Origin: Chitinophagaceae bacterium
GTDB taxonomy: Bacteria > Bacteroidota > Bacteroidia > Chitinophagales > Chitinophagaceae
Length of the DNA stretch: 64,000 nucleotides
Reading direction: 5' to 3'
Assembly: GCA_022841365.1 (NCBI GenBank)
Contig: JALHRP010000006.1
Coordinates: 50,320-114,319, forward strand
This document shows positions 35,188 through 43,840 of the stretch, in pieces. The notes beneath the pieces are model-generated. The model was given only the letters and a program-made list of their open reading frames with translations, had not been told where the DNA came from and ran no database searches. Both the position numbers and the translations under genes were made by a program. Each line of letters starts with the position of its first letter. Position 1 is the stretch's first letter.

Positions 35188-35657
35188 TATCGTTTTTTAA
35201 AGAAGATGATTAGTAACAGTATCAGTGCCAGGAAAAAGCCTGCTGCAACAACAACAGCAATCATCAATTGCTTTTGTATTGCTTCATAACGGGCTTCGTT
35301 TTTTGCTGCTGTTATCTGGCTATCGTTCAGCAGTTTTTTGTATGCATCAATTTGCCTGGTATCTGTAACCGTATTGGTTGTGCTGTCGTGATAGTAAAAG
35401 CGGTTGTTGATGACTGTTTCATTGTAAACAGTATCCTTACCTCCAGGCTCAGTTGATTGCACGTAGTATGTATTCTTAACTGAATCCACACGAAACAAGG
35501 TATCACGCTTGCTGATCGTTTCAACCTTTGGTGTGGATGGGTTACGGATAGCCCACTCATTTCCAATCTTGTCAAACTTCTCAACATTGTTCATGATCCT
35601 TTTACCAGGATCACAGGATGCAAGCAGCACAAACAATATGGTTACAACAGTGCGCAT
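35187..35657 (-). CDS. candidate unimolecular spanin (lipoprotein with C-terminal membrane helix)
   Basis: The protein has 156 residues. The N-terminus MRTVVTILFVLLASC ends in a lipobox, so Cys15 would be lipidated. A long polar periplasmic segment follows, and a C-terminal helix (about residues 130-152, QLMIAVVVAAGFFLALILLLIIFF in part) precedes a KKR tail. A lipoprotein that also spans the inner membrane at its C-terminus is the architecture of u-spanins such as T1 gp11, which fuse the two membranes in the last step of lysis. It lies between holin-like and endolysin genes. Confidence 0.72.
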   Translation of the reverse strand: MRTVVTILFVLLASCDPGKRIMNNVEKFDKIGNEWAIRNPSTPKVETISKRDTLFRVDSVKNTYYVQSTEPGGKDTVYNETVINNRFYYHDSTTNTVTDTRQIDAYKKLLNDSQITAAKNEARYEAIQKQLMIAVVVAAGFFLALILLLIIFFKKR

Positions 35658-35983
35658 TACTTTTCTATACGCTCAGGTGTTACAGTTGGTGCAATGGTCA
35701 TGAGAATAGCGAGTACCGATTGCAGAATAAACTCATGCCAGGTAAATTGGCCGGTTTGGTAGATGGTAACAAAAGCATAGCTAAGGTTACCAATGATGCC
35801 GAGAATAGTGATGCCTTTACCTTTCCAGTTATTGGCCAACACACCAAGCACAGCAATTAAAGCTGCCATACCAATGGCTTTCCAATTGATAGGAGGAGTA
35901 CTTAAAGCCTGCTGAAGTACCAGGATAATGGCACTCACAATAGCGGCAATCACCACTTTATTATCGTTAAGAAACTTTTTCAT
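35657..35983 (-). CDS. holin-like membrane protein
   Basis: The protein has 108 residues and about three membrane helices (residues 9-27, 35-50 and 75-97). The ATG at 35983 (MKKFLNDNKVV) is preferred to an in-frame start 23 codons upstream inside the previous gene. Its position between another small membrane protein and the spanin/endolysin genes supports a holin role. Confidence 0.65.
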   Translation of the reverse strand: MKKFLNDNKVVIAAIVSAIILVLQQALSTPPINWKAIGMAALIAVLGVLANNWKGKGITILGIIGNLSYAFVTIYQTGQFTWHEFILQSVLAILMTIAPTVTPERIEK

Positions 35984-36200
35984 TGTCTTTGTTTTTGATT
36001 CGCTTAATAACAAGCCCGAAGATGTAAGAGCCGAGAATACCGCAAATACCACTGATGAAAGCGGTTACCGCTGCTTCAAGAAGCCTCTCTCCAAAGGCCA
36101 TGTCTATTTTCAAAAAGAACTGGATCATTCCGGTTGTTGCGCCCAGGATAAAGCCGCTTGCAGTAGTTGTTGCCATTCTGTTTTCTTGATGTTCGATCAT
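35967..36200 (-). CDS. small membrane protein, holin/antiholin-like
   Basis: The protein has 77 residues. Two hydrophobic helices (about residues 12-30 and 43-65) are followed by a basic tail (KRIKNKDNEK). It overlaps the start of the next membrane gene, suggesting a holin pair. Confidence 0.6.
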   Translation of the reverse strand: MIEHQENRMATTTASGFILGATTGMIQFFLKIDMAFGERLLEAAVTAFISGICGILGSYIFGLVIKRIKNKDNEKVS

Positions 36201-36224
36201 TGTATCGGTTTTGCACTTGTAGTA

Positions 36225-36246
36225 GTCTCCCCAATGAAGGGGAGAC
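36225..36246. repeat. GC-rich hairpin between capsid and lysis genes
   Basis: AGTCTCCCC and GGGGAGACT face each other with a short loop around AATGAA. No T-run follows on the - strand, so it is not a classical terminator; it may stabilise or process the late mRNA, or belong to the GC-rich repeat family. Confidence 0.5.
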
Positions 36247-36283
36247 TAAACAAGCCACCTATGAGAAAAAACAACTGCTATAC

Positions 36284-37342
36284 TTATGCTGGTACACCTT
36301 GACGAACAATGTAGATACCTAAGCCATCTTCACGGCGTGCACGGCCACCACACATAGTTAATGTGCTGTACACATCACCGTAGTAAAGTGCGTCTTTGGT
36401 ATTCTCAAACAACATCACATCACCCATTGCCATTGCAACACTGTTCTTTTGCCATGCCAGGCTACAGAGATTATCTGTTGCTGCAATTGCAGAACCGAGT
36501 GCTTTAATGGCGTTGGCGTTTGTAACTGCTAATACAGAACTACGAGTCATGATATTAAATCCATGCAGGCGACCGATGATACCGTTCTCAGCATCTACAT
36601 ATCTGCTGAAATCTTTACTCTGTGTATCGCTCAATGAATTGTAGAAACCATCATACATATAATCATCCATAAGAATATAGCGGTCTGCCTTTGGCACTTT
36701 GTCCGTATTCATACGGGTCATGAGCTTTTGGAGATCAGTATGATGGAATGCTAAACGATTTCCTGTTTGGCCAGTTGCCGGAGCTACCTGCGTTACTGCT
36801 GCTCCACCAGTTGTTGCAACCTGTGAAACGTTTGAGCTCGATGCCCACTTAATGAGAATGTCATCAGCAACAGTTTCGTTTAAAGTCATTACATGATCAC
36901 CAAGAACACTGTCTTGCTTGCTATAACTCAAATGAACTGAATCGATGTTTGGAATATGTGTAGGATCGGTAGTGTACTCATCCAATGTGTAAGTAATATC
37001 GGTATCAGTACGACGTACAGCAGTTGCAGGGAAAGAACTACGGTTTTTAACCACCGTTGGCTTACTGCCTGGTTGCGGAATGTGTACGATACGACCGGCA
37101 ACAACCGCATCACTTTCGTCAACAAACTTGCCCTGGAGAAAAGCATTGTCTTTCCAGAACCGCTCTACGATGTACGGACGCCATGTTTCTTTAACTACGC
37201 CGTTCATGGTAAGACCTTGCTGGCCGCCGCCACTGAACAAGGATAATACGAACAATCCAACGGCTGTTAAAACCGGGAAAGCTGTCATGCTGGCTACAAT
37301 GCTGAGCATCAATAATGAAGGAATGTGCTTAAACGCTTTCAT
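36284..37342 (-). CDS. major capsid protein with hydrophobic N-terminus
   Basis: The protein has 352 residues and lies directly after the protease/scaffold gene. The body (VVKETWRPYIVERFWKDN, GRIVHIPQPGSKPTVVKNRS, RRTDTDITYTLDEYTTDPTH) has the pattern of HK97-type capsids. The first 45 residues hold two hydrophobic stretches (LLMLSIVASMTAFPVL and VGLFVLSLFSGGG). An alternative start at MNGVVKE (residue 46) would remove them. If translated, the leader may be cleaved by the phage protease. Confidence 0.75.
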   Translation of the reverse strand: MKAFKHIPSLLMLSIVASMTAFPVLTAVGLFVLSLFSGGGQQGLTMNGVVKETWRPYIVERFWKDNAFLQGKFVDESDAVVAGRIVHIPQPGSKPTVVKNRSSFPATAVRRTDTDITYTLDEYTTDPTHIPNIDSVHLSYSKQDSVLGDHVMTLNETVADDILIKWASSSNVSQVATTGGAAVTQVAPATGQTGNRLAFHHTDLQKLMTRMNTDKVPKADRYILMDDYMYDGFYNSLSDTQSKDFSRYVDAENGIIGRLHGFNIMTRSSVLAVTNANAIKALGSAIAATDNLCSLAWQKNSVAMAMGDVMLFENTKDALYYGDVYSTLTMCGGRARREDGLGIYIVRQGVPA

Positions 37343-37378
37343 ATCTGTTTTTTGAAAATTGAATAAATGGGTTACGGA

Positions 37379-38521
37379 TTATTTTGAGAGTGGATATTCA
37401 GAACCGAAGTACTCTTTGTACTTAGCTTTGAAGTTGTTGAAATCAAGACCTTTCAATTCTTCCAACTCGCCACTCATGTACAGGTCTTTACCTGTTTTTG
37501 CACTCAACACAGCAATACGAGCTGTCTTTACTGCATCAGCTCCCTGGTTTTGCATTTGTTGCTGAACAGAATTGTAAGCCTGCATACCTTCCAGCACTTC
37601 CTTAGTTGTATCAAAATCAGCTTTAGCCAATTTCAAATACTTTTCCTTTTCCGATTCAGTGATCTTGTTTGCGCCAACTGCTGCATCAACAATTGCTTGC
37701 GCTTTGGCAGCGGCAGCATCGTTCTCTACCTGTTGCAGTTTTTGTGTAAGAGTTGCAACCTGTTGCTGCAATCCATCTGCTTTCTGTGCTTTGGCCACCA
37801 TTGCAACAAAAGCTGTGTTCACTGCGTTTGCATCAGCATCAGCAGTAATGTTTAATACTGCCAGTTGATCGGCAGTGAGCATGATTTGTTTCATATCTGT
37901 TTGTGTTAAAAAATTTGTGTAGAGATTAACCAGGTCTTTTTCGTTACGCATGGCAACAGGCACGGCAACTTCTTTCTTAACCGGGCCGTCATAAATGCCA
38001 TCAATAATTTTTGCAGCAAGTGCCTGGTTTGCATTGAGCCAGTTATCAGCAGCGCCTAAATATTTTTTCTTTACATCATCAATACTTAATCCTGTGCGTT
38101 CGGCATAAATAGCAGTGATTGTTTTCTCCAGCTCTTCCAGCATATCTGCATGGCTGCGTAATTGATCCGGGTTTCCCATTACTGCACCACTTGGTCTGTG
38201 CGTCATAAGCATTGCATGCTTACTCATGCGAATCGTTTTACAAGCAAGAATGATAACGCTTGCCATGCTTGCACACAAGCCATCAATCTCTGCTTCAAAC
38301 TCGATAGACGAGTTTTTAATTGCGTTAAATATTGCAAGCCCTTCGAAGATGCTGCCGCCGCCACTGTTAACTTTTAACGTTGCATGTTTACAACCTTTCT
38401 CTTCGAGCGCTTTCACTTCCCTGGTAAAATCATTGGCGTTCACATCTTCACTGCCGATGTAACCATACATCAGTATTTCTGCTTTGCCGCCATTTAATTG
38501 ATTAATTGCCCAGAGTTTCAT
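37379..38521 (-). CDS. head maturation protease fused to scaffold, ClpP-like
   Basis: The protein has 380 residues. The N-terminal half is a ClpP/S14-type serine protease: nucleophile in LCASMAS (about residue 86), catalytic His in LMTHRPSG (about 108) and a later Asp. The C-terminal half from about residue 230 is a Gln/Ala-rich coiled coil with a charged end, the layout of Mu gpI-type protease plus internal scaffold. A Met within TQTDMKQIMLTADQ could be an internal start for a scaffold-only form. The ATG at 38521 is chosen for MKLWAINQ. Confidence 0.82.
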   Translation of the reverse strand: MKLWAINQLNGGKAEILMYGYIGSEDVNANDFTREVKALEEKGCKHATLKVNSGGGSIFEGLAIFNAIKNSSIEFEAEIDGLCASMASVIILACKTIRMSKHAMLMTHRPSGAVMGNPDQLRSHADMLEELEKTITAIYAERTGLSIDDVKKKYLGAADNWLNANQALAAKIIDGIYDGPVKKEVAVPVAMRNEKDLVNLYTNFLTQTDMKQIMLTADQLAVLNITADADANAVNTAFVAMVAKAQKADGLQQQVATLTQKLQQVENDAAAAKAQAIVDAAVGANKITESEKEKYLKLAKADFDTTKEVLEGMQAYNSVQQQMQNQGADAVKTARIAVLSAKTGKDLYMSGELEELKGLDFNNFKAKYKEYFGSEYPLSK

Positions 38522-38592
38522 TTGCGTTCTTGTGTGTTGTGAGCGTAAAATTGCAATGGGCTGAAAGCCCCGCCAAATCAGCATTACAGCAT

Positions 38593-38631
38593 GGTACACT
38601 TACTGTACCGCAGTAGTACACTTACTGTACC
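38593..38631. promoter_or_regulatory. tandem palindromic operators between the divergent late operons
   Basis: GGTACACTTACTGTACC (38593-38609) is a perfect 6-bp inverted repeat with a 5-base spacer. A second copy, AGTACACTTACTGTACC, lies at 38615-38631. The centres are 22 bases apart, two helical turns, on the same DNA face. They sit in the gap from which capsid/tail genes run left and terminase/portal genes run right, so they are prime candidates for binding a late-gene regulator. Confidence 0.7.
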
Positions 38632-38674
38632 GTCATAGATTTTGCATTATTTATATGGCCATTGCCTGGTGCAA

Positions 38675-38693
38675 CTTTGCGTATAACGCAAAG
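38675..38693. promoter_or_regulatory. palindrome just upstream of the terminase small subunit gene
   Basis: CTTTGCGT-ATA-ACGCAAAG is a perfect 8-bp inverted repeat ending nine bases before the ATG at 38702. It overlaps the expected transcription or translation start of the + strand late operon and could be an operator for that side, or an autoregulatory site for the HTH protein encoded next. Confidence 0.6.
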
Positions 38694-38701
38694 CATTATC
38701 A

Positions 38702-39160
38702 ATGGCTGAACTATCGATCAATCAAAAGAAAGAATGGGCAAAGCAGTTGTTTATCGAAAACAAACTGTCGCAAAAACTTATCGCCGAAAAAGTAGGTGTA
38801 AGTGAAAAAGCAATCAGCCGTTGGGTAAACGATCCTAATGAAAACTGGGAGCGCTTACGCAAATCACTTCTTATCAGTAAGCAGGAGCAGCTCGGCAATT
38901 TATACGAACAGCTATCTGAAATCAATGAGCATATTAAAAAGAAACCGGAAGGCCAACGATTTGCAGACAGTAAACAGGCTGACATCATGGTGAAGATTAC
39001 CGCAGCAATTGAACAGCTTGAAGAGGAAACAAACCTTGCTGATGTATTTGAAGTGGGGAAGCGTTTCATCACATGGTTGCAAACGCATGATTTTGAAAAG
39101 GCTAAAGCTGTAGTTGATCTGTATGATGGCTTTATTAAACACAGTTTAAAACAGAGTTAA
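38702..39160 (+). CDS. terminase small subunit-like HTH protein
   Basis: The protein has 152 residues. The N-terminal helix-turn-helix (LSQKLIAEKVGVSEKAISRWV, about residues 22-42) is followed by long helices likely used for oligomerisation. It is placed one base before the large terminase gene. Terminase small subunits recognise phage DNA for packaging; in Mu-like phages packaging starts near the left end and is headful. Confidence 0.75.
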   Translation: MAELSINQKKEWAKQLFIENKLSQKLIAEKVGVSEKAISRWVNDPNENWERLRKSLLISKQEQLGNLYEQLSEINEHIKKKPEGQRFADSKQADIMVKITAAIEQLEEETNLADVFEVGKRFITWLQTHDFEKAKAVVDLYDGFIKHSLKQS

Positions 39161-40657
39161 GTGGCACTCAGCGATAAGAAAATAGAATTGTTGTGGGGTG
39201 AGTTTCGTGATGGCGTGCGTAACAGTACGCATGTTGATAAAAGCGAAACGCAGGAACAGCAACGAAAACGAATTGCAAAACTTGAAAGCAATGTGGAAGA
39301 TTGGTTTAAATACTATTTTCCTAAGTATGCCTACAGTGAGCCTGCGCCATTTCACAAGCGTGCAACGCAGCGAATCATCAATAACCCTGAATGGTATGAA
39401 GTAAGAAGCTGGAGCCGGGAACTTGCAAAGAGTACACGAACCATGTTCGAAATTCTTTTCCTGGCATTAACAGAAAAGAAAAGATATATCCTGCTCACTT
39501 CGAATAATGAAACCAACGCCAGCAATCTGTTAGAGCCTTACCGCATACAGCTCGACAGTAACCAGCGCATCATGAACGATTATGGTGTACAGGAAACTTT
39601 AGGTAAGTGGACGGCAGGAGAATTTGTTACACGTAACGGCGTTGCCTTCAAAGCTATTGGCGCAGGGCAAAGCCCTCGTGGCACAAAAAATGAAGAAGTA
39701 CGCCCGGATGTATTGCTGTTTGACGACATGGATACGGATGAAGATTGCCGTAACCCGGAGATGATCAACAAACGCTGGCGCTGGATTGAAGATGCGGCCA
39801 TTGGTACACGTTCAATTAGTAAAGGAACGCTCATCATGTTCCTGGGCAACATCATTGCAAAGGATTGTTGTGTTGTACGTGCGCAACAGTTTGCCGATCA
39901 TATTGACATCATTAACATTCGTGACAAAAATGGCAAAAGCAATTGGCCAGCCAAAAACACAGAATCGCACATTGACCGTGTGCTTTCACAAAAAAGTTAT
40001 CTCAGCACGCAACGTGAATACTTCAATAACCCAATAACAGAGGGAACGGTATTCAAAGAAATGCATTACAAAATACTGCCTGCACTCACGGCATACAAAT
40101 TCCTTGTTTGCTATGTCGATTTATCTTATAAGAGTACAAGCCGCAACGATTACAAAGCGGCTGTACTCATGGGCAGAATAAAAAATGAATATCATATTAT
40201 CAAATGCTTCTTAATTCAGGGCACTACGAGAGAATTTGCAAAGGGATTAGTTGTGATAGAGGAATATGTCAATAACAAAGTGCCGGTGTACTGGTATGCT
40301 GAAGAAAAGTTTTTGCTGGACATTGTTAAGAAAGAAGTGAACGACAATCTCACTGAACTAAGAAGCAAAATTGTTTTAACGGCTGACACCACAGACAAAG
40401 GAGACAAGTTTACACGAATTGAAGCAGCGCTTGAACCGCTTAACAGCAATGGACGCTTATTTCTCAATGAAGCCGAAAAAAGTAATCCTTCAATGGTAAT
40501 TCTCGAAGACCAGTTTAAAGCACTTGGCCCTGGCAGTCGTGCGCATGATGACGGCCCGGATGCAGCAGAAGGCGCAAAGCAGATCATAGATCAAAAACAT
40601 TTTGTCGATACGCCAATGCTTATTGGTAAACGACAGTCACACTCAAAACGTTACTGA
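39161..40657 (+). CDS. terminase large subunit (Mu gp28-like)
   Basis: The protein has 498 residues and starts at GTG immediately after the small subunit stop. The ATPase part shows a degenerate Walker region (SWSRELAKSTRTMFEILFL) and Walker B (VLLFDDMDTDED, about residues 183-194). The C-terminal RNase H-like nuclease is indicated by YVDLSYKSTSRNDYKAA (about 320-336) and the late HDDGPDAAEGA. It powers DNA packaging and cuts the headful ends. It overlaps the next gene by one base. Confidence 0.85.
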   Translation: MALSDKKIELLWGEFRDGVRNSTHVDKSETQEQQRKRIAKLESNVEDWFKYYFPKYAYSEPAPFHKRATQRIINNPEWYEVRSWSRELAKSTRTMFEILFLALTEKKRYILLTSNNETNASNLLEPYRIQLDSNQRIMNDYGVQETLGKWTAGEFVTRNGVAFKAIGAGQSPRGTKNEEVRPDVLLFDDMDTDEDCRNPEMINKRWRWIEDAAIGTRSISKGTLIMFLGNIIAKDCCVVRAQQFADHIDIINIRDKNGKSNWPAKNTESHIDRVLSQKSYLSTQREYFNNPITEGTVFKEMHYKILPALTAYKFLVCYVDLSYKSTSRNDYKAAVLMGRIKNEYHIIKCFLIQGTTREFAKGLVVIEEYVNNKVPVYWYAEEKFLLDIVKKEVNDNLTELRSKIVLTADTTDKGDKFTRIEAALEPLNSNGRLFLNEAEKSNPSMVILEDQFKALGPGSRAHDDGPDAAEGAKQIIDQKHFVDTPMLIGKRQSHSKRY

Positions 40658-41085
40658 TGCCCTATTTAACAGCAGCAGAAATTAACACACATCTCTATGG
40701 AGAAGTGGTTGCAGAAATCGAACGACAAACACCTGCATCGCCATTGCTTGATACAGCAATAAAAGCAGCCATTGCAGAGGTAAAAGGCTACCTGAGTGCC
40801 TATGATAAAACTGCAATATTTAATGCTACAGGTGATGATCGCAATCCTATCATTCTGCTTTACACAAAAGATGTTGCTGTGTGGCACTACATACAGCTTG
40901 CTAATCCTGATGTTGATTATGAGCAGCGAAAAGAACGCTATGAACTTGCAATCGACTACCTGGAAAAAGTACAAAGCGGCAAAGCAGTTCCTGAGTTACC
41001 TGTTCCTACTGTTGAGGGCACAACAGAAGGTGAAGGCTTTATAAAATTTGGCAGCAATCCAAAGCGTAACAATTATTACAACTGA
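40657..41085 (+). CDS. head-tail connector, DUF1320/Mu gp36-like
   Basis: The protein has 142 residues. The start MPYLTAAEINTHLYGEVV and the helical body with YDKTAIFNATGDDRNPIILLYTKDVAVWHY (20 read) fit the DUF1320 pattern of adaptor proteins. In Mu the equivalent lies among the tail-joining genes; here it sits between terminase and portal. Confidence 0.68.
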   Translation: MPYLTAAEINTHLYGEVVAEIERQTPASPLLDTAIKAAIAEVKGYLSAYDKTAIFNATGDDRNPIILLYTKDVAVWHYIQLANPDVDYEQRKERYELAIDYLEKVQSGKAVPELPVPTVEGTTEGEGFIKFGSNPKRNNYYN

Positions 41086-41093
41086 TCTCTTAT

Positions 41094-42416
41094 ATGGAAA
41101 CAAACGTAAACGTACAGCGTAACCTCGTGCCTGACAAAGGTGTAGTAATTCAAAATATTACTGTAAGGCCGGTCGTTCGCCAAAGCCAGGATATTGAGAA
41201 ATGGCGCAATGCACTCAAACAGGCTGAAATGATTAATCCATCAAGGGTTAGTTTGTATGATTTGTATGAAGAAATACTTCTCGATGCTGTTCTTACAAGT
41301 TTAATGGAAAAACGCATCCTGGGCGTCACCAAACACAATCTTATTTGTATAAGAGAGAATGGCGAAGAAAATGAAGTTGTAAACAAGAGTCTTAAACTAC
41401 GTGCCTTTCGTGAAATGCGAAAGGAGATACTCAAGTATAAATTCTTCGGCATCAGTGTAATTGAAGCAATGAATCAAAACAAAGTATTCAGTTACTATAG
41501 TGTACCACGTAAAAACATCAAACCAAAAGAAGGCCGCATTGTGTATGAACAATATGGCCATGATGGTATTGATTACCGTTTACCTCCTTACAACAAGTTT
41601 GTTTTTGAAGTTGGCCGTTGGGATGATCTTGGATTGTTACTCAAAGCTGCTCCCTATGTTATTTACAAACGTGGTGGCTTTGGCGATTGGGCACACTTTG
41701 CAGAAATATTCGGCATGCCGTTTCGTGAAGCCAGGTACGATGGCTACAATCCAACAGTAAGGGCGCAACTGGAGCAAGCGCTTGAGCAGGCAGGAAGCGC
41801 CGGTTATGCAATACTTCCAAAGGAAGCAGAACTTACTTTCCATGAAGCCAAAAGCACACAGGGAAGCAGCGACTTGTATAACATGCTTCGCCAGGCGTGT
41901 AATGAAGAGTTGGCAATACTTATACTCGGCCAAACGGAAACTACCACCAAAACCGCAGGCAAGCTCGGTGGTAATGATGATACACACGAAGCGACAGAAG
42001 ATGCAATTAACCTGGCAGACCGTGAAGATGAACTTGCCATATTGAACGAGCAGGTATTGCCCATTTTAAAGAACCTCGGATGGCCGGTGGATGGTTGTTT
42101 GTTTATCCACAAAGTGGAAGATGAAAAATTAACCACTGCACAAAAAGTGGAAATGTACATCAAGCTGAAAAAAGAATACGGCTTACCGATGGATGATGAT
42201 TTTGTTTATAACGAAACCGGCATACCTAAGCCTGCTGACTATGAAGCGCAAATACAAAAGCGTGAAGAAGCTGCCAATGCTATGCAACAAAACAACCAGC
42301 CGTCAAAACCGGACAAAGAGAAGAAACCTAAACCGAAGCCAGACGGCAACATGCGTTTTGTTGATCGCTTTAAAATGGCATGGGCTGATTTTTTCGAAGA
42401 AGCCCACGAAAGCTGA
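41094..42416 (+). CDS. portal protein, DUF935/Mu gp29-like
   Basis: The protein has 440 residues. Family features include YDLYEEILLDAVLTSLMEKR (about residues 53-72), DYRLPPYNKFVFE, the GDWAHFAEIFGMPFREARYDGY motif (about 200-222, 20 residues counted), and QACNEELAILILGQTETT (about 270-287). The portal is the ring at the capsid vertex through which DNA enters and leaves. A charged, Pro/Lys-rich linker lies near the C-terminus. Confidence 0.88.
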   Translation: METNVNVQRNLVPDKGVVIQNITVRPVVRQSQDIEKWRNALKQAEMINPSRVSLYDLYEEILLDAVLTSLMEKRILGVTKHNLICIRENGEENEVVNKSLKLRAFREMRKEILKYKFFGISVIEAMNQNKVFSYYSVPRKNIKPKEGRIVYEQYGHDGIDYRLPPYNKFVFEVGRWDDLGLLLKAAPYVIYKRGGFGDWAHFAEIFGMPFREARYDGYNPTVRAQLEQALEQAGSAGYAILPKEAELTFHEAKSTQGSSDLYNMLRQACNEELAILILGQTETTTKTAGKLGGNDDTHEATEDAINLADREDELAILNEQVLPILKNLGWPVDGCLFIHKVEDEKLTTAQKVEMYIKLKKEYGLPMDDDFVYNETGIPKPADYEAQIQKREEAANAMQQNNQPSKPDKEKKPKPKPDGNMRFVDRFKMAWADFFEEAHES

Positions 42417-42457
42417 TTAAACAGTTAAGTGGGCTTCCTGGGCTATCGTTTACAGAA

Positions 42458-43765
42458 ATGGATCAACAACTGAACAGCCTGTATTATGGCTGCACAGATG
42501 TAAACTGCCAGCACGATCATCACAACTTTACAATGAGTGCTGATGATGAGTGGGCATCTATACTTGCACAACTGCTTGCCCAGGAAACACAACGTGTGTG
42601 GAATGAAAAGGGAATGCCAAAGCAAATTAACCAGCGCTTAACCGATGCTTATGCATCTGTGTTTATGGATGCCGTGCAGGAGGGATATGGTGTTGATTTT
42701 GGCAATATTGATTACGAAACACCTGACAGGGTGATGCTGCAAAAACTGGTGGAGAATACCTACCAATTCAGTGCTGCTAAAAACTATACACAGCTTCGCC
42801 AACTGTCGCAGGCATTGGTTGGCCCCGATGGTAAACTAAGATCGTTTGCAGAATTCAGACAAGCAGCGTTTGAAATCAACAACGCACACGTTGACCGCTA
42901 TTTGAAAACGGAATACAACACAGCAGTTGGCAGTGCGCAAATGGCCCGTAAGTGGAATGACATTCAGCAAAACAAAGATTCACTTCCATTGTTGGAGTTT
43001 GATGCAATCATTGACGGACAAACAAGTGATCTGTGCAGAGGTTTTGATAAAGTGGTGAAGCCGGTGAACGATCCATTTTGGAACACCTATTATCCTCCTA
43101 ATCATTTTGGATGCAGAAGTATCGTTAACCAACTGCGTAGCGGAAGAATTACTCAAGATGCTTCCATTGTATATCCCGAGAGAGGCATCCCTGAAATGTT
43201 CCGCACCAACCTGGCAAAGAGCGGAATGATCTTTCCTCCGGCGCATCCATATTGGATCGGTGTTCCTGAAAATGTAAAGGCCGATACAATAAAACTGTAC
43301 CCATACGACATGCAGTTTGAAGAGATTGATCCTGGTCAATACAAAGGCACAGTAAGAAAGCATCGCTTATTACAAAAGTCAGAGGATTACAATTTGCATT
43401 TACAAATAGCTGCGGAAAAAGCAAGTGCAGGACACCATGTAGATATTATGCCGGTAATTGAACAGTATGATAAAGCATGGCGCTCAGTTGTATTTCATGA
43501 TGCTGTTGGAAACAAGAATGCAGACCTGCGAATTGATGGTGTACTAACCGAAGTAAAAAGTCCGTTGCAGCCCATTCACAGCAACAAACTGAAACATGCT
43601 ATTGGTGCAGCAAGCAACCAGGCAAATCATGTGATCATTGATCTGAAAACAAAAGTGAACAAAGGGCAGCAATGGAAAATTGTAAGGAGCAAATTCAAAC
43701 AGCATAAGAAACTGCGTAGAATCGAATTCAGAATTGATGGTGCATACCAGCAATGGGATAAATAA
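42458..43765 (+). CDS. Mu F-like head morphogenesis protein with C-terminal nuclease-like domain
   Basis: The protein has 435 residues. The Mu F domain occupies roughly 60-230, with LPLLEFDAIIDGQTSDLCRG and the NTYYPPNHFGCRS motif near 212-224. From about residue 290 a second domain begins with HRLLQKSEDYNLHLQIAAEKAS. It carries ADLRIDGVLTEVKSP (about 355-369), the D...ExK pattern of PD-(D/E)XK nucleases found in CdiA-type toxin C-termini, followed by an Arg/Lys-rich end. Such MuF-toxin fusions are known as a class; a nuclease delivered with the virion is inferred. Confidence 0.8.
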   Translation: MDQQLNSLYYGCTDVNCQHDHHNFTMSADDEWASILAQLLAQETQRVWNEKGMPKQINQRLTDAYASVFMDAVQEGYGVDFGNIDYETPDRVMLQKLVENTYQFSAAKNYTQLRQLSQALVGPDGKLRSFAEFRQAAFEINNAHVDRYLKTEYNTAVGSAQMARKWNDIQQNKDSLPLLEFDAIIDGQTSDLCRGFDKVVKPVNDPFWNTYYPPNHFGCRSIVNQLRSGRITQDASIVYPERGIPEMFRTNLAKSGMIFPPAHPYWIGVPENVKADTIKLYPYDMQFEEIDPGQYKGTVRKHRLLQKSEDYNLHLQIAAEKASAGHHVDIMPVIEQYDKAWRSVVFHDAVGNKNADLRIDGVLTEVKSPLQPIHSNKLKHAIGAASNQANHVIIDLKTKVNKGQQWKIVRSKFKQHKKLRRIEFRIDGAYQQWDK

Positions 43766-43840
43766 AAATGCAGCCTTTCGGCTGCACTGAGAGCAAGAGC
43801 CCGTAAGCTCCTGCGGATACAAAGATACACTTTTTCTAAC
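43766..43840. other. structured intergenic segment before the Mu G-like gene
   Basis: The hairpin GCAGCC-TTTC-GGCTGC lies just after the MuF stop codon, and a second stem (GAGC...GCTC) follows within the same 75 bases. The first hairpin could partly terminate transcription or separate MuF expression from the downstream gene. Confidence 0.5.

Noticed and set aside
35928..36302. A 124-codon + strand frame across the holin genes
   Set aside because: It is antisense to two well-formed membrane-protein genes with overlapping starts and has no coding character of its own.
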